From positions 1 through 23,636 of IMG/VR virus record IMGVR_UViG_3300032088_000088: a stretch of DNA of 23,636 nucleotides. One strand, written 5' to 3'. The notes below the pieces were generated by a model. The model was given only the letters and a program-made list of their open reading frames with translations. It was not told the DNA's origin and made no database searches. Both the position numbers and the translations under genes were made by a program. The stretch is from a virus. Of this stretch, positions 14,491-22,367 are shown one piece after another. Positions within the stretch are counted from its first letter, which is position 1. Each line of letters starts with the position of its first letter.

Positions 14491-16404
14491 ATGACACCAG
14501 ATCAGTTAAAAGCGATTGAAGATTACAAGGCTATGATGGCGGCTGGAGAGCCTAAAGAGAGAATTAGGACTATGGCTCAAGGTGTTACTCTTGGCGGCGC
14601 TGATGAAATGGAGGCCGCGTTAAGGTCGTTACTACCCGGTCAAGATTACGATACAGCTCTAATGCAAATAAGAAAGTCACTCGATGAATACAATAAGGCG
14701 TACCCTAAATCGTCACTTGGGTATGAAATGGCTGGTGCATCTATACCAGCTATACTAACAGCGATTGCCACAAAGGGTAAGGGTAACGCTGGTATGAAAA
14801 ATTATGTTGCCGCTAGTTTACAGCCAAAATACAGGCAGGCGATAGCAAGTGTAATAGGCACAACCACGCCACAAACTTACAAAGGCGCGGCTGGTGCAGG
14901 CGTAGGAGCTGGTGCAGTTTATGGTTTCAATACTGGTGAAGGTGGATTTAACGAGCGCATGTTTAACGCCGCCCCAGCGTCTATTGGCGGTGGCATTGCC
15001 GCCCCAGCTCTAAAGTTTGCTAGTGGTGTAATTGGTGGAATTGCCAATAAAGTTATTGATAAAATTAGACAGAAAAAAGGCCAGAGCGTCGGATCTTTGG
15101 CGGAGATGGAATTACAAAGACTTGTTAGATCGACAGGTAAATCGGTAGATGAAGTTTTAGAAGACATTGCGTCTGGTAGAATTATGGCTGAAAACGCTGA
15201 TTTAGTTATGGAAGTCAGGGGTTATTATGGGCAGGGTGGTAAGCCTGCAAAGGACATAAGTGATATACTAGGGGATAGGCCAACAACATTGCGTAATAAA
15301 GCTATCAAGGAATTGCAGGCCAACACATCTCAATTTGATGATCCTAATATAACTAGAGCTATGAAAGAAACTGTTGATGAAGGTAAAATCACAGAAGCTA
15401 AGGCATATAAGCAATTTGAAACTGTGGACGCAACTGCTGGGCTAATGAGGGAAGTTGAAGATGTCATTAAACTTGTGCCTAGCGCGGCTGACAGCTTGAA
15501 GCAAATATTGAACATAAGCGGAAATAAACTTACAGTTAAAAAAGATGGCAGTGTTAGTTTTGCCTCGCCACTTACTATATCTCAAGTGGAAGGTATTAGA
15601 AGGCAGATAAGAGACACAGTTGGGCAAAACTTTAGATCTGGCGAAAACGAATTAGCAATCGCACAAAAATCTGTACAGCAAAAGCTCACTGATGCAATTG
15701 ACCTAGATGCGCCTGATTTGCCAGAGGTTAGACTTGGAGCAAAAAATCGCAGAGTGATTAGAGATGCATATAGTGAAGGTATAGACATTATCGGAAAACG
15801 TGCTGATGAAGTGCCAGTAATATTTGGCGACATAAAGAAAAAAGGTGACGATGCTGTTAAGGCATTTAGGTCTGGCTATATGTCTAGTTTGAGAAATGCA
15901 GTTACCAGCACTCAAAGAAATACATTAATGAATAAATTAAGAGATGAAACAACTAAGGAAGGCATGATACTTCGAGCCTTATATCCAGAAGAGGACTTAG
16001 ACGAAATCTTAAACAAAATAGGGATTGCGGCTGACAGTCAGTATGCATCTGGTAAAGTCTTATCTGGTAGCCCAACTGCTGGAACTGACGCGGCTATGAG
16101 TAGACAAGGTGGAGATACAGCACTATTTGGCCTTGTAATGAGTGGACTTGCAGGGCAGTTTTCTCCACGCGGATTTGCAAACGCATTACAGACTTACATG
16201 AAAAAATCTGCACCAGCGCTAAGTGAAGCTGATCGCGGTAAGGTTGTTGATGTACTTCTATCTAATGACGCCGCGTATGTAAAATCTATACTAAAAGATG
16301 AACGTGGTTTAGCTAATCTAAAAACTTTCATAGACACGAATTTAGCTAGAATATCAAATGTGGCAGGCGCTCGCGCTGTGCCTGCTGGAATTGAAAGATA
16401 TTAA
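14491..16404 (+). CDS. Large internal virion protein (P22 gp16-like candidate)
   Basis: 637 residues. The N-terminal module has GVTLGGADEMEAALRSLL, YDTALMQIRKSLDEYNKAYP and SSLGYEMAGASIPAI, the pattern of phage internal proteins that carry a helical bundle before a Gly/Ala-rich hydrophobic stretch. That stretch runs about 125-190 (GAAGAGVGAGAVYGFNTGEG and ASGVIGGIANKVIDKI) and could insert in the inner membrane. The rest is long and helical, with LTISQVEGIRRQIRDTVGQN and KLTDAIDLDAPDLPEVRLGA. It would be ejected with the genome, like P22 gp16. No lysozyme or transglycosylase active site is recognisable. AGGAT lies eight bases before the ATG. The gp16 analogy is inference from layout. Confidence 0.75.
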   Translation: MTPDQLKAIEDYKAMMAAGEPKERIRTMAQGVTLGGADEMEAALRSLLPGQDYDTALMQIRKSLDEYNKAYPKSSLGYEMAGASIPAILTAIATKGKGNAGMKNYVAASLQPKYRQAIASVIGTTTPQTYKGAAGAGVGAGAVYGFNTGEGGFNERMFNAAPASIGGGIAAPALKFASGVIGGIANKVIDKIRQKKGQSVGSLAEMELQRLVRSTGKSVDEVLEDIASGRIMAENADLVMEVRGYYGQGGKPAKDISDILGDRPTTLRNKAIKELQANTSQFDDPNITRAMKETVDEGKITEAKAYKQFETVDATAGLMREVEDVIKLVPSAADSLKQILNISGNKLTVKKDGSVSFASPLTISQVEGIRRQIRDTVGQNFRSGENELAIAQKSVQQKLTDAIDLDAPDLPEVRLGAKNRRVIRDAYSEGIDIIGKRADEVPVIFGDIKKKGDDAVKAFRSGYMSSLRNAVTSTQRNTLMNKLRDETTKEGMILRALYPEEDLDEILNKIGIAADSQYASGKVLSGSPTAGTDAAMSRQGGDTALFGLVMSGLAGQFSPRGFANALQTYMKKSAPALSEADRGKVVDVLLSNDAAYVKSILKDERGLANLKTFIDTNLARISNVAGARAVPAGIERY

Positions 16405-16413
16405 GGAAAAGAC

Positions 16414-18492
16414 ATGGAACTAAAACCTAAAACAATGACTGAAATTGAAGGCATAGTTTCTAATGCTGTTGATGACGCTGTATCTTTTGTCGAAGGGGAG
16501 ATAATGGATGAAAGGATCAGGGCGCAAGAATACTACGATGGCGAAGTTGATTTAGGTCACGAAGATGGCAGGAGCAAAGTTGTTGCAACAAAAGTGCGTG
16601 ACACAATAAGGGCTGTAAAGCCAAGTTTAATGCGTATATTCCTAAGCACTGCAAAACCAGTTGAATACATACCACGAGGCGCAGAAGACGTGCCTATGGC
16701 AGACCAAGCTACAGAATTTATGCACCACGAATTTACCAGACTAAATGGTTATCGCGTAATTAATGATGCGTTCCAAGATGCCCTTGTAAAGAAGCAAGGT
16801 ATTGTGAAGGCATATTGGATGACATATCCAGAGGCTGAAATACATACATATACTGATTTGTCTGATGAGGAATACACATACCTAATTGATGATGAAAATG
16901 TGCAAGTGCTGGAACATTCGATGGAAATGAGCATTGAGATAGATCCAATGGGTACGGAAGTCGAAATGCCTATTCACAGCGCAAAGATCAGCCGACAAAG
17001 TGAAAAAGGCGAATTGTGTATACAGAGTGTTCCACCAGAGGAATTTTTCATCAGCAGAGATGCTAGGACAATTGAGGACGCATATGTGGTAGCTCACAGA
17101 ACAGAGATGAGAGCTGGCGATGTGATTGCGATGGGCTTTGACAAAGATATAGTAATGGATCTTAACAGCCTAGAAGGTGGTGGCGTTGTCTCATCTGAGG
17201 AAGATTATACAAGGCGTGGATACGATGCAGATTTTAAAGAAGAAAGTGCATCAGACCCATCAATGAAGAATGTTACCATTACTGAAGCATATATGAGAAT
17301 TGATGTTGAAGGCACTGGTATACCTATATTACACAAGATAACTTGTGGCGGCACAAAGTATAAAGTTTTGGACTTTGAGCCATGTGATGAAACACCATTT
17401 GCTAAATTTGAAATAGATCCTGAGCCACATGCATTTTATGGCAGATCACTAGCTGAGATTGTTATGGACGATCAGGACGCGGCAACATCAATTTTACGTG
17501 GTATTTTAGATAACGTAGCAATGACAAATAACCCACGTATGGCAGTGACACCGGGGGTTAATATTGATGACCTACTTAACAATGAAATTGGGTCAATCGT
17601 TAGAATGCAACAAATGGGTCAAGTGCAGGATTTATCAGTACCATTTGTTGCAGGCCAGACATTAAGCGCATTAACTTACTTAGATAGCCTTGTAGAGACG
17701 AAAACAGGCGTATCCAGAGCCTCTATGGGGTTAGACCCAGATGCAATGCAGTCAACAACTAAAGCGGCTGTACAGGCCACAATACAGGCTGGAGCTGGTC
17801 AAACTGAAGTGATGGTAAGAAACCTCGCAGATGGTATGCGTGACCTGTTTGGGTTAATGTTGAGAATTACCCACAAGAATGTTGATGAAGAGCAAATGAT
17901 GCGTATGAACGGCAGATTTGTTCCTGTAGATCCTCGCGTTTGGGATGGCTCAATGGATGTTATGATTAATGTTGGATTAGGCACTGGTAGAGAGGAAGAA
18001 AAAGCAATCGCACTTAACCAAGCCCTACAAATGCAACAGCTCGTATATCAAACATACGGCGCACAAAACGGCTTAGTGTCGATGACAAACATCAGAAACA
18101 CATTGGCTGACCAGTTGGCTGTTGCCGGAATACGCAACGCTGACAGGTATTTTGCTCCAATTACTGAAGAGATCGAGATGCAAATGCTACAACAACAGCA
18201 GGCGGCTCAAGAGGCACAAGGTCAAGCGCCAGATCCAAACGCCGCGTTCTTGCAGGCAGAACAAATGAAAGTGCAAGCTAAGATGCAGGCGGATGCCGCC
18301 AAGTTGCAAATGGATATGATGAAAAATGCTCAGGCTGACGATTTAAAGCGTGACCAGATGGCGCAAGATTTACTTGTAGACGCCGCCAAGATTTACGGCG
18401 AATATGGTACAAAAGTTGACGTCGCCAGAGTAAAAGCCGAGCAAGATAAAAATCGTATGATTGGTGGCATAGCACAAGGAAATATGTCATAA
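16414..18492 (+). CDS. Portal protein (P22-like)
   Basis: 692 residues, close to the P22 portal (725). The portal is the dodecameric DNA gate at the capsid vertex. Diagnostic stretches are RIRAQEYYDGEVDLGHEDGR, KVVATKVRDTIRAVKPSLM, RIFLSTAKPVEYIPRG, the DALVKKQGIVKAYW helix, VPPEEFFISRDARTIEDAY, and DEAYMRID-like and YGRSLAEIVMDDQDAATS segments leading to the stem and crown. Residues about 585-640 are Gln/Ala/Met rich coiled coil, which could form an extended barrel like that of P22. AAGGA precedes the ATG. It is followed directly (TAATG) by a small protein, then scaffold and coat. The call is secure at the family level. Confidence 0.93.
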   Translation: MELKPKTMTEIEGIVSNAVDDAVSFVEGEIMDERIRAQEYYDGEVDLGHEDGRSKVVATKVRDTIRAVKPSLMRIFLSTAKPVEYIPRGAEDVPMADQATEFMHHEFTRLNGYRVINDAFQDALVKKQGIVKAYWMTYPEAEIHTYTDLSDEEYTYLIDDENVQVLEHSMEMSIEIDPMGTEVEMPIHSAKISRQSEKGELCIQSVPPEEFFISRDARTIEDAYVVAHRTEMRAGDVIAMGFDKDIVMDLNSLEGGGVVSSEEDYTRRGYDADFKEESASDPSMKNVTITEAYMRIDVEGTGIPILHKITCGGTKYKVLDFEPCDETPFAKFEIDPEPHAFYGRSLAEIVMDDQDAATSILRGILDNVAMTNNPRMAVTPGVNIDDLLNNEIGSIVRMQQMGQVQDLSVPFVAGQTLSALTYLDSLVETKTGVSRASMGLDPDAMQSTTKAAVQATIQAGAGQTEVMVRNLADGMRDLFGLMLRITHKNVDEEQMMRMNGRFVPVDPRVWDGSMDVMINVGLGTGREEEKAIALNQALQMQQLVYQTYGAQNGLVSMTNIRNTLADQLAVAGIRNADRYFAPITEEIEMQMLQQQQAAQEAQGQAPDPNAAFLQAEQMKVQAKMQADAAKLQMDMMKNAQADDLKRDQMAQDLLVDAAKIYGEYGTKVDVARVKAEQDKNRMIGGIAQGNMS

Positions 18493-18731
18493 TGGCTCAA
18501 GTAATTAGATTAGAAGCTGAGGAAGCCAAGCGTTTAAAAAACGATACGGCTTTCAAAAAGTTTGTAGAGAATGTTCGCGAAGATCAAATGAGGATTTTTG
18601 CGGAGAGTAGTGCATCAGACGTCGATGCGCGTGAGGAAGCTCATTCAATAGTGAGGGCTTTAAACGAAATCGAAATTACACTCGACGCCGCAATATCGGC
18701 AGAGGTAATTCTTGATAAACAAAGGAAGTAG
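18492..18731 (+). CDS. Small helical protein between portal and scaffold
   Basis: 79 residues, almost wholly helical and charged, with EEAKRLKNDTAFKKFVENVR and a second helix ALNEIEITLDAAISAEVIL. The ATG overlaps the portal stop by one base, so translation is coupled. Small genes in this place between portal and scaffold are common in podoviruses and are thought to be assembly cofactors, though none has a known activity that I can assign here. No membrane or signal segment is visible. I do not recognise a named family. Confidence 0.75.
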   Translation: MAQVIRLEAEEAKRLKNDTAFKKFVENVREDQMRIFAESSASDVDAREEAHSIVRALNEIEITLDAAISAEVILDKQRK

Positions 18732-18736
18732 CACCG

Positions 18737-19717
18737 ATGGAATCGACTACACTTGAACAGGCTGTAGAAAGCATAATTGAAAATCCAGAAGCACAAGCTG
18801 AGGAACAAAATTTAGACGAAGCTGAAGGGCAGGAAGTCAGTGATGACGAAGCTGTTATTGAAGCCGAGGGTTTAGATGACACTGAAGAGCTATCCAGTGA
18901 AGATGATAGCGAAATCGACTACGAAGAACCAGAGGCGGAAGATGCCGAGCCAGACCAAGAAATGCTTTACACTGTCAAGATTGATGGTGTTGAAGAAAAA
19001 TGGACACTGGAAGAGCTAAAACGTGATGCTTCGGGGCAGAAGGCGATTAACAATAGGTTTCAAGAAATTGCGAAAATACGAAAAGAATTTGAGCAAAAAG
19101 AAGCTGAAGTAGCAAAGCAAATACAATCTTCTTTAGATTTAGCTGACAGGTTACAAAAGAATGGTATGACACCACCTACGCAACCAAACTCGGAACATTA
19201 TTCTGACGATCCCATAGGTTATATGCAGGCCAAAATAATCTACGATGAAGCGAAGAGTGAATATGATCAAACTATGTATCAGGTTCAAGTGCAACGGCAA
19301 CAACAGGAACTACAACAACAGCAGGCTCAGGCGCAAGCGGAACAAACGTATTTGCAAGAGCAGGCCGCAATACTTATAGAACGTATTCCAGAAATAGCAG
19401 ATCCAGAGAAAGGCGATGCAATAAAGAAAGCATTATCTGACACTGGTGTAGCTTATGGATTTTCCGAACAAGAGATGTCTATGGTAGTAGATGCCAGATA
19501 CATTGACGCATTGAATGATGCTAGGAAATGGCGGAACTTAGTTTCTAAACGTAAGGCCACGCAATCAAAGGGCGGTAAGGCACGCCCAGTAGTTAAGGCT
19601 GGCACAAAAAAGCAAAAATCTAGCGGTGTAGAAGTGGCGCGAAATAAGGCGCAACAGCGTCTTGCAAAAACAGGCTCAATCGAAGATGCGATTAGTCTGA
19701 TGTTAAACAATGATTAA
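18737..19717 (+). CDS. Capsid scaffolding protein
   Basis: 326 residues. Residues 1-76 are highly acidic (blocks such as EELSSEDDSEIDYEEPEAED), followed by a short beta segment MLYTVKIDGVEEKWTLEEL that is typical of phage scaffold proteins. Residues 105-210 form a long coiled coil rich in Glu, Gln and Ala (QRQQQELQQQQAQAQAEQ). The C-terminus is basic (KRKATQSKGGKARPVVKAG and a final helix), as expected for the part that binds the coat protein. The scaffold guides coat assembly and then leaves the prohead. The order portal, scaffold, coat supports this. Its second to fourth codons hold the only GANTC site seen in the window (18740-18744). Confidence 0.9.
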   Translation: MESTTLEQAVESIIENPEAQAEEQNLDEAEGQEVSDDEAVIEAEGLDDTEELSSEDDSEIDYEEPEAEDAEPDQEMLYTVKIDGVEEKWTLEELKRDASGQKAINNRFQEIAKIRKEFEQKEAEVAKQIQSSLDLADRLQKNGMTPPTQPNSEHYSDDPIGYMQAKIIYDEAKSEYDQTMYQVQVQRQQQELQQQQAQAQAEQTYLQEQAAILIERIPEIADPEKGDAIKKALSDTGVAYGFSEQEMSMVVDARYIDALNDARKWRNLVSKRKATQSKGGKARPVVKAGTKKQKSSGVEVARNKAQQRLAKTGSIEDAISLMLNND

Positions 19718-19756
19718 CATTAAGTTAGTCTTCTAAGTCTCTGAAAGGACACAAAA

Positions 19757-20713
19757 ATGGCACAAGCGGCGAATACTTTTGATAGTTATGATGCAGTGGG
19801 CATCAAGGAGCAGTTGAGTGATATTATTACTTCCATTGCTCCGGAAGAAACACCCTTTTACACCAAGTGTAAAAAAACAACAGCTAGAAATACTCTAGTC
19901 GAATGGCAAACAGATGCACTTCGTGCAAGCGCAGGGAATTCGCACATCGAAGGTGATGTGACTACTGCTGAAGCGAGATCTGCAACAACGAGACTTGGAA
20001 ATTATACAAACATTTTCAAAAATGCCGTTGTAGTACCTGACACAGATGAAGGTCTGGATAAGGCCGGCCGGAACTCAGAAATTGCGTATCAAGTCCTCAA
20101 GGTCGCGAAAGAGCAGAAGCTCGATATAGAAAAGGCTTTATTTGCCAATAATGCGCGTGTAGCTGGTAATTCTACTACTGCCAGAGAACTTGCTGGTCTA
20201 CCAGCTTGGATGCTTACAAACGTAAATTTTGTATCTGCATCTTCTGGCGCAAACCCAACTGGTGATGGTACAGATGCACGTACTGACAGTGGCGCTCCAA
20301 CTGCTTTCACGCAAGCTAAATTTGACGACGTTATGCAGTCAATTTGGGAAGAAGGCGGAAAGCCAGACACAGTTTACTTGTCTGCGTTCCAAATGAACAA
20401 AGCGTTAGCATTCACTGGTAACAACAACCAGCGTAGTGCAGTACAAGCTGGCGATGAGCGTGTTATAAAAAGTTTAGCGGTGTACGTAACCCCTTGGGGA
20501 TCTGTAGAATTTCTACCCAGCCGGGAGAACAGATCACGTGATGTATTCATTACTCAAGACAATATGTTTGAGGTTGCGGTACTTCGTGGAACTAAAAATG
20601 TTGCGTTAGCTAAAACCGGTGACGCAAGCGTCCGGCAAGTTGTGACAGAACTAACGCTCTGCGTTAAAAATGAGAAATCATCTGGTATGATTGCTGATAA
20701 CACAACATCATAA
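19757..20713 (+). CDS. Major capsid protein (SU10/DUF5309 family)
   Basis: 318 residues, with AAGGA before the ATG. The HK97-fold coat protein of the SU10 type is recognised by FDSYDAVGIKEQLSDIITSI, APEETPFYTKCKKTTARNTL, VEWQTDALRASAGNSHIEGD, TRLGNYTNIFKNAVVVPDTD and the end VTELTLCVKNEKSSGMI. A spine-helix stretch with EIAYQVLKVAKEQKLDIEKALF and a P-domain part with GKPDTVYLSAFQMNKALAF fit the fold. It would form the icosahedral shell. No protease gene is visible and the N-terminus looks mature, so cleavage is not expected. It sits directly after the scaffold and is followed by a GC-rich hairpin, as is usual for this highly expressed gene. Confidence 0.94.
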   Translation: MAQAANTFDSYDAVGIKEQLSDIITSIAPEETPFYTKCKKTTARNTLVEWQTDALRASAGNSHIEGDVTTAEARSATTRLGNYTNIFKNAVVVPDTDEGLDKAGRNSEIAYQVLKVAKEQKLDIEKALFANNARVAGNSTTARELAGLPAWMLTNVNFVSASSGANPTGDGTDARTDSGAPTAFTQAKFDDVMQSIWEEGGKPDTVYLSAFQMNKALAFTGNNNQRSAVQAGDERVIKSLAVYVTPWGSVEFLPSRENRSRDVFITQDNMFEVAVLRGTKNVALAKTGDASVRQVVTELTLCVKNEKSSGMIADNTTS

Positions 20714-20724
20714 TCTAACAATTT

Positions 20725-20744
20725 GGGGCGGCTCTGGTCGCCCC
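20725..20744 (+). terminator. GC-rich hairpin after the capsid gene
   Basis: GGGGCG at 20725-20730 pairs perfectly with CGCCCC at 20739-20744 around an eight-base loop, eleven bases after the coat stop. The expected U-run is missing (ATAATCC follows), so it may be a weak terminator, an RNA-stability element or a processing site that sets coat mRNA levels against the downstream genes. Confidence 0.5.
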
Positions 20745-20768
20745 ATAATCCATTAATGGGAGAATAAA

Positions 20769-21035
20769 ATGAAAAAAGTTAAAGTTAACTCTATTAAATT
20801 AAATTGCAGTAATGGTCGCATTGAAAAAGGCGAGGTTACAACCTTACCTGACGATGAAGTTGCAAAGATCATTAAACTTAGGCCGCACGTAATTACAATT
20901 TTGGATAGTGTTGAGGAAAAGCCAAAAAAAGTCGCTAAAAAATCAATTTTAAAACGCGCAAGAAATTCCAATGGGACATTAAAAGCTGATGATCCAAGTA
21001 CCCCTGATATTAACGAGGCATGGGAAAAGAAATAA
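20769..21035 (+). CDS. Small protein downstream of capsid gene
   Basis: 88 residues, with GGGAG before the ATG. The N-terminal half is beta-like (KKVKVNSIKLNCSNGRIEKG, then EVTTLPDDEVAKIIKLRP), a pattern common to small phage proteins that follow the coat gene. The middle is lysine rich and the C-terminus has ADDPSTPDINEAWEKK, a short motif I recall at the ends of small structural proteins in marine phages. No enzyme motif is seen. It may be a head decoration or completion factor. It ends in a TAATG overlap with the next gene. The call is limited to description. Confidence 0.72.
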   Translation: MKKVKVNSIKLNCSNGRIEKGEVTTLPDDEVAKIIKLRPHVITILDSVEEKPKKVAKKSILKRARNSNGTLKADDPSTPDINEAWEKK

Positions 21036-21286
21036 TGGCAAAACCAAGAGCAGGCAAAGCGAAAGTAAAAGTAGTTAATGGAAGAAAAATTAGCTACGGA
21101 CAAGCTGGCCTTGCAAGTGATGGTAAGCCGAGAGTAAGAGCTGGCACAAAAAAAGGTGACGCCTATTGTGCTAGATCTGCTGGTCAAAAGAAAAGATCAC
21201 CAAAGGCGGCTAAAAATCCAAATAGCCCATTAAATTTATCACGTAAGCGCTGGAAGTGCGTAGGCAAGAAATCTAAGAGAGCATAA
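21035..21286 (+). CDS. Very basic small protein (DUF6321-like)
   Basis: 83 residues from the ATG at 21035, which shares its A with the previous TAA; an in-frame start at 21020 would add five residues. It is extremely rich in Lys, Arg, Gly and Ala. The C-terminal half carries GDAYCARSAGQKK and NLSRKRWKCVGKKSKR, a pattern of two spaced cysteines and basic residues known from small marine phage proteins, which I place tentatively in DUF6321. Such a charge suggests binding to DNA, packaged inside the head or as a condensing factor. The function is not established. Confidence 0.75.
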   Translation: MAKPRAGKAKVKVVNGRKISYGQAGLASDGKPRVRAGTKKGDAYCARSAGQKKRSPKAAKNPNSPLNLSRKRWKCVGKKSKRA

Positions 21287-21287
21287 A

Positions 21288-21590
21288 ATGTCTGGTTTAT
21301 CAAATAAAATTAATGAAAATATGTACGTTGATGATGATAAGTTAATTATCAAGAGAACACATAATGCAAATCAAATGCTAGAAGACGCCGCACATGCGCG
21401 AGAAGTCACTGATAATAGCTTTGGCACAGATTACAAACACGTTGGTAATGTCGATATGGCACTGCTTGGCGTCTGGTTAAAAGAGGCTGGCGTTGAATGG
21501 ACTGATACACATGCAGTTAAAGAAGTGCTGAAGAAAAAATTAATGAGCAATGAGTTTAAGTCATTGCGCGTTTGGGAAGGTGCGTATTGA
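21288..21590 (+). CDS. Conserved-looking phage protein of unknown function
   Basis: 100 residues. After a polar N-terminus it shows KLIIKRTHNANQMLEDAAHA, SFGTDYKHVGNVDMALLGVW, LKEAGVEWTDTHAVKEVLKK and SNEFKSLRVWEGAY. I recall related small proteins in T7-like and marine podoviruses (ANxxLxDA, then a helix ending LRVWEG or LRTxxG), with no known function. It begins one base after the previous stop and ends in a TGATG overlap with the membrane protein gene, so it belongs to the same coupled string. Possibly a head or early-infection protein; unresolved. Confidence 0.75.
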   Translation: MSGLSNKINENMYVDDDKLIIKRTHNANQMLEDAAHAREVTDNSFGTDYKHVGNVDMALLGVWLKEAGVEWTDTHAVKEVLKKKLMSNEFKSLRVWEGAY

Positions 21591-21814
21591 TGGAAATGGC
21601 AGACCTATGGAGTGGCACGCTCACATTCGCATTGGCGTTTGTGGGTTTTGTTTTACGCGGATATGTTTTAGAGTTGAACAGATTACAAATTCTGTTGAAC
21701 AGAACGCGAGAGGAATATGTGACGAAATCTGACAATAGTGCGTCAATGAATAGATTGTTCGGCAGGCTAGATTTGATCGACGCAAAGATGGATCGCATAC
21801 TAGAACGGAAGTAA
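21590..21814 (+). CDS. One-TM coiled-coil membrane protein (holin- or spanin-like candidate)
   Basis: 74 residues from the ATG that overlaps the preceding TGA (an in-frame start at 21572 is less likely). Residues 7-23 form one hydrophobic helix (LWSGTLTFALAFVGFVL) followed by RG and then a charged helix (YVLELNRLQILLNRTREEY, and MNRLFGRLDLIDAKMDRILE). A short N-terminus, one membrane helix and a coiled-coil tail fit small holin-like or inner-membrane spanin-like proteins, but no diagnostic motif separates them. The next genes encode exported proteins, so an envelope role is likely. No endolysin is seen nearby. Confidence 0.7.
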   Translation: MEMADLWSGTLTFALAFVGFVLRGYVLELNRLQILLNRTREEYVTKSDNSASMNRLFGRLDLIDAKMDRILERK

Positions 21815-21815
21815 A

Positions 21816-22367
21816 ATGCTACGTTTACTAATAATTGGATTTTTCATTGTTTTTGGCAGTTTTGCTTATGCTGAAGATGACACAATAAATACGAATACCA
21901 ATATAAATTCCAGTGGGTCTATGGATACAACAATTAATAGCCCACCACCATCTGCAATTTCACCACAAGTTAGCACAAGCGGATCTGATTTATGTGTCGT
22001 GGGGATCTCAGGCGCAGTACAAACGCAGATATTAGGTATCTCTGCTGGCAAAACTGTAAAAGACTTAAATTGTGAACGCCTCCGAGCCGCCCGGTTATTA
22101 TATGACACCGGCATGAAGGTAGCTTCAGTCGCCTTGCTCTGCGGCGATGATCGGGTCAAATTGGCAATGAAAAACGCCGGCACTTATTGCCCGGTGGATG
22201 GAAAAATAGGGGATGAGGCTAGGCTTGAATGGGAGATGAGGGCAGTAGAAGCTAGAATAAGTGAAGACCAAAAAAATCTAGTAGAAAGAATGTTTGATGA
22301 AGACGCAGAAACAAAAGTTGGGCTTGGTGTTATCATTAGCACTTTGTTCCTACTACTCTTACTCTAA
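21816..22367 (+). CDS. Exported protein with signal peptide and C-terminal membrane anchor
   Basis: 183 residues. A clear Sec signal peptide covers 1-19 (LRLLIIGFFIVFGSFAYA, cleavage after AYA). A polar Asn/Thr/Ser/Pro linker extends to about 58. A compact domain has cysteines at 60, 86, 109 and 125, a number suited to two disulphides in the periplasm, with NCERLRAARLLYDTGMKVAS and a helix at 132-160. Residues 168-183 are wholly hydrophobic (VGLGVIISTLFLLLLL) with the stop directly after, a tail anchor with nothing beyond it. It starts two bases after the previous stop. The last 71 bases also encode the signal peptide of the next gene. The family is not named; a periplasmic or envelope-modifying role is inferred. 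Confidence 0.82.
   Translation: MLRLLIIGFFIVFGSFAYAEDDTINTNTNINSSGSMDTTINSPPPSAISPQVSTSGSDLCVVGISGAVQTQILGISAGKTVKDLNCERLRAARLLYDTGMKVASVALLCGDDRVKLAMKNAGTYCPVDGKIGDEARLEWEMRAVEARISEDQKNLVERMFDEDAETKVGLGVIISTLFLLLLL

Noticed and set aside
10768-16404. Lysozyme or transglycosylase domain in the ejection proteins
   Set aside because: Searched for the Glu-containing transglycosylase motifs and lysozyme E-D-T patterns by eye and found none convincing.
18165-18345. Gln/Ala-rich end of portal as a simple-repeat artefact
   Set aside because: Codon use is varied and the frame is maintained to a coupled stop; P22-like portals have a C-terminal helical barrel, so it is best read as real coding sequence.
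22297-22350. Lipobox in the secreted protein at 22297 (outer-membrane spanin)
   Set aside because: The sequence before Cys is LAL; a Leu directly before the cysteine does not fit the lipobox, and a normal cleavage site SNA follows.
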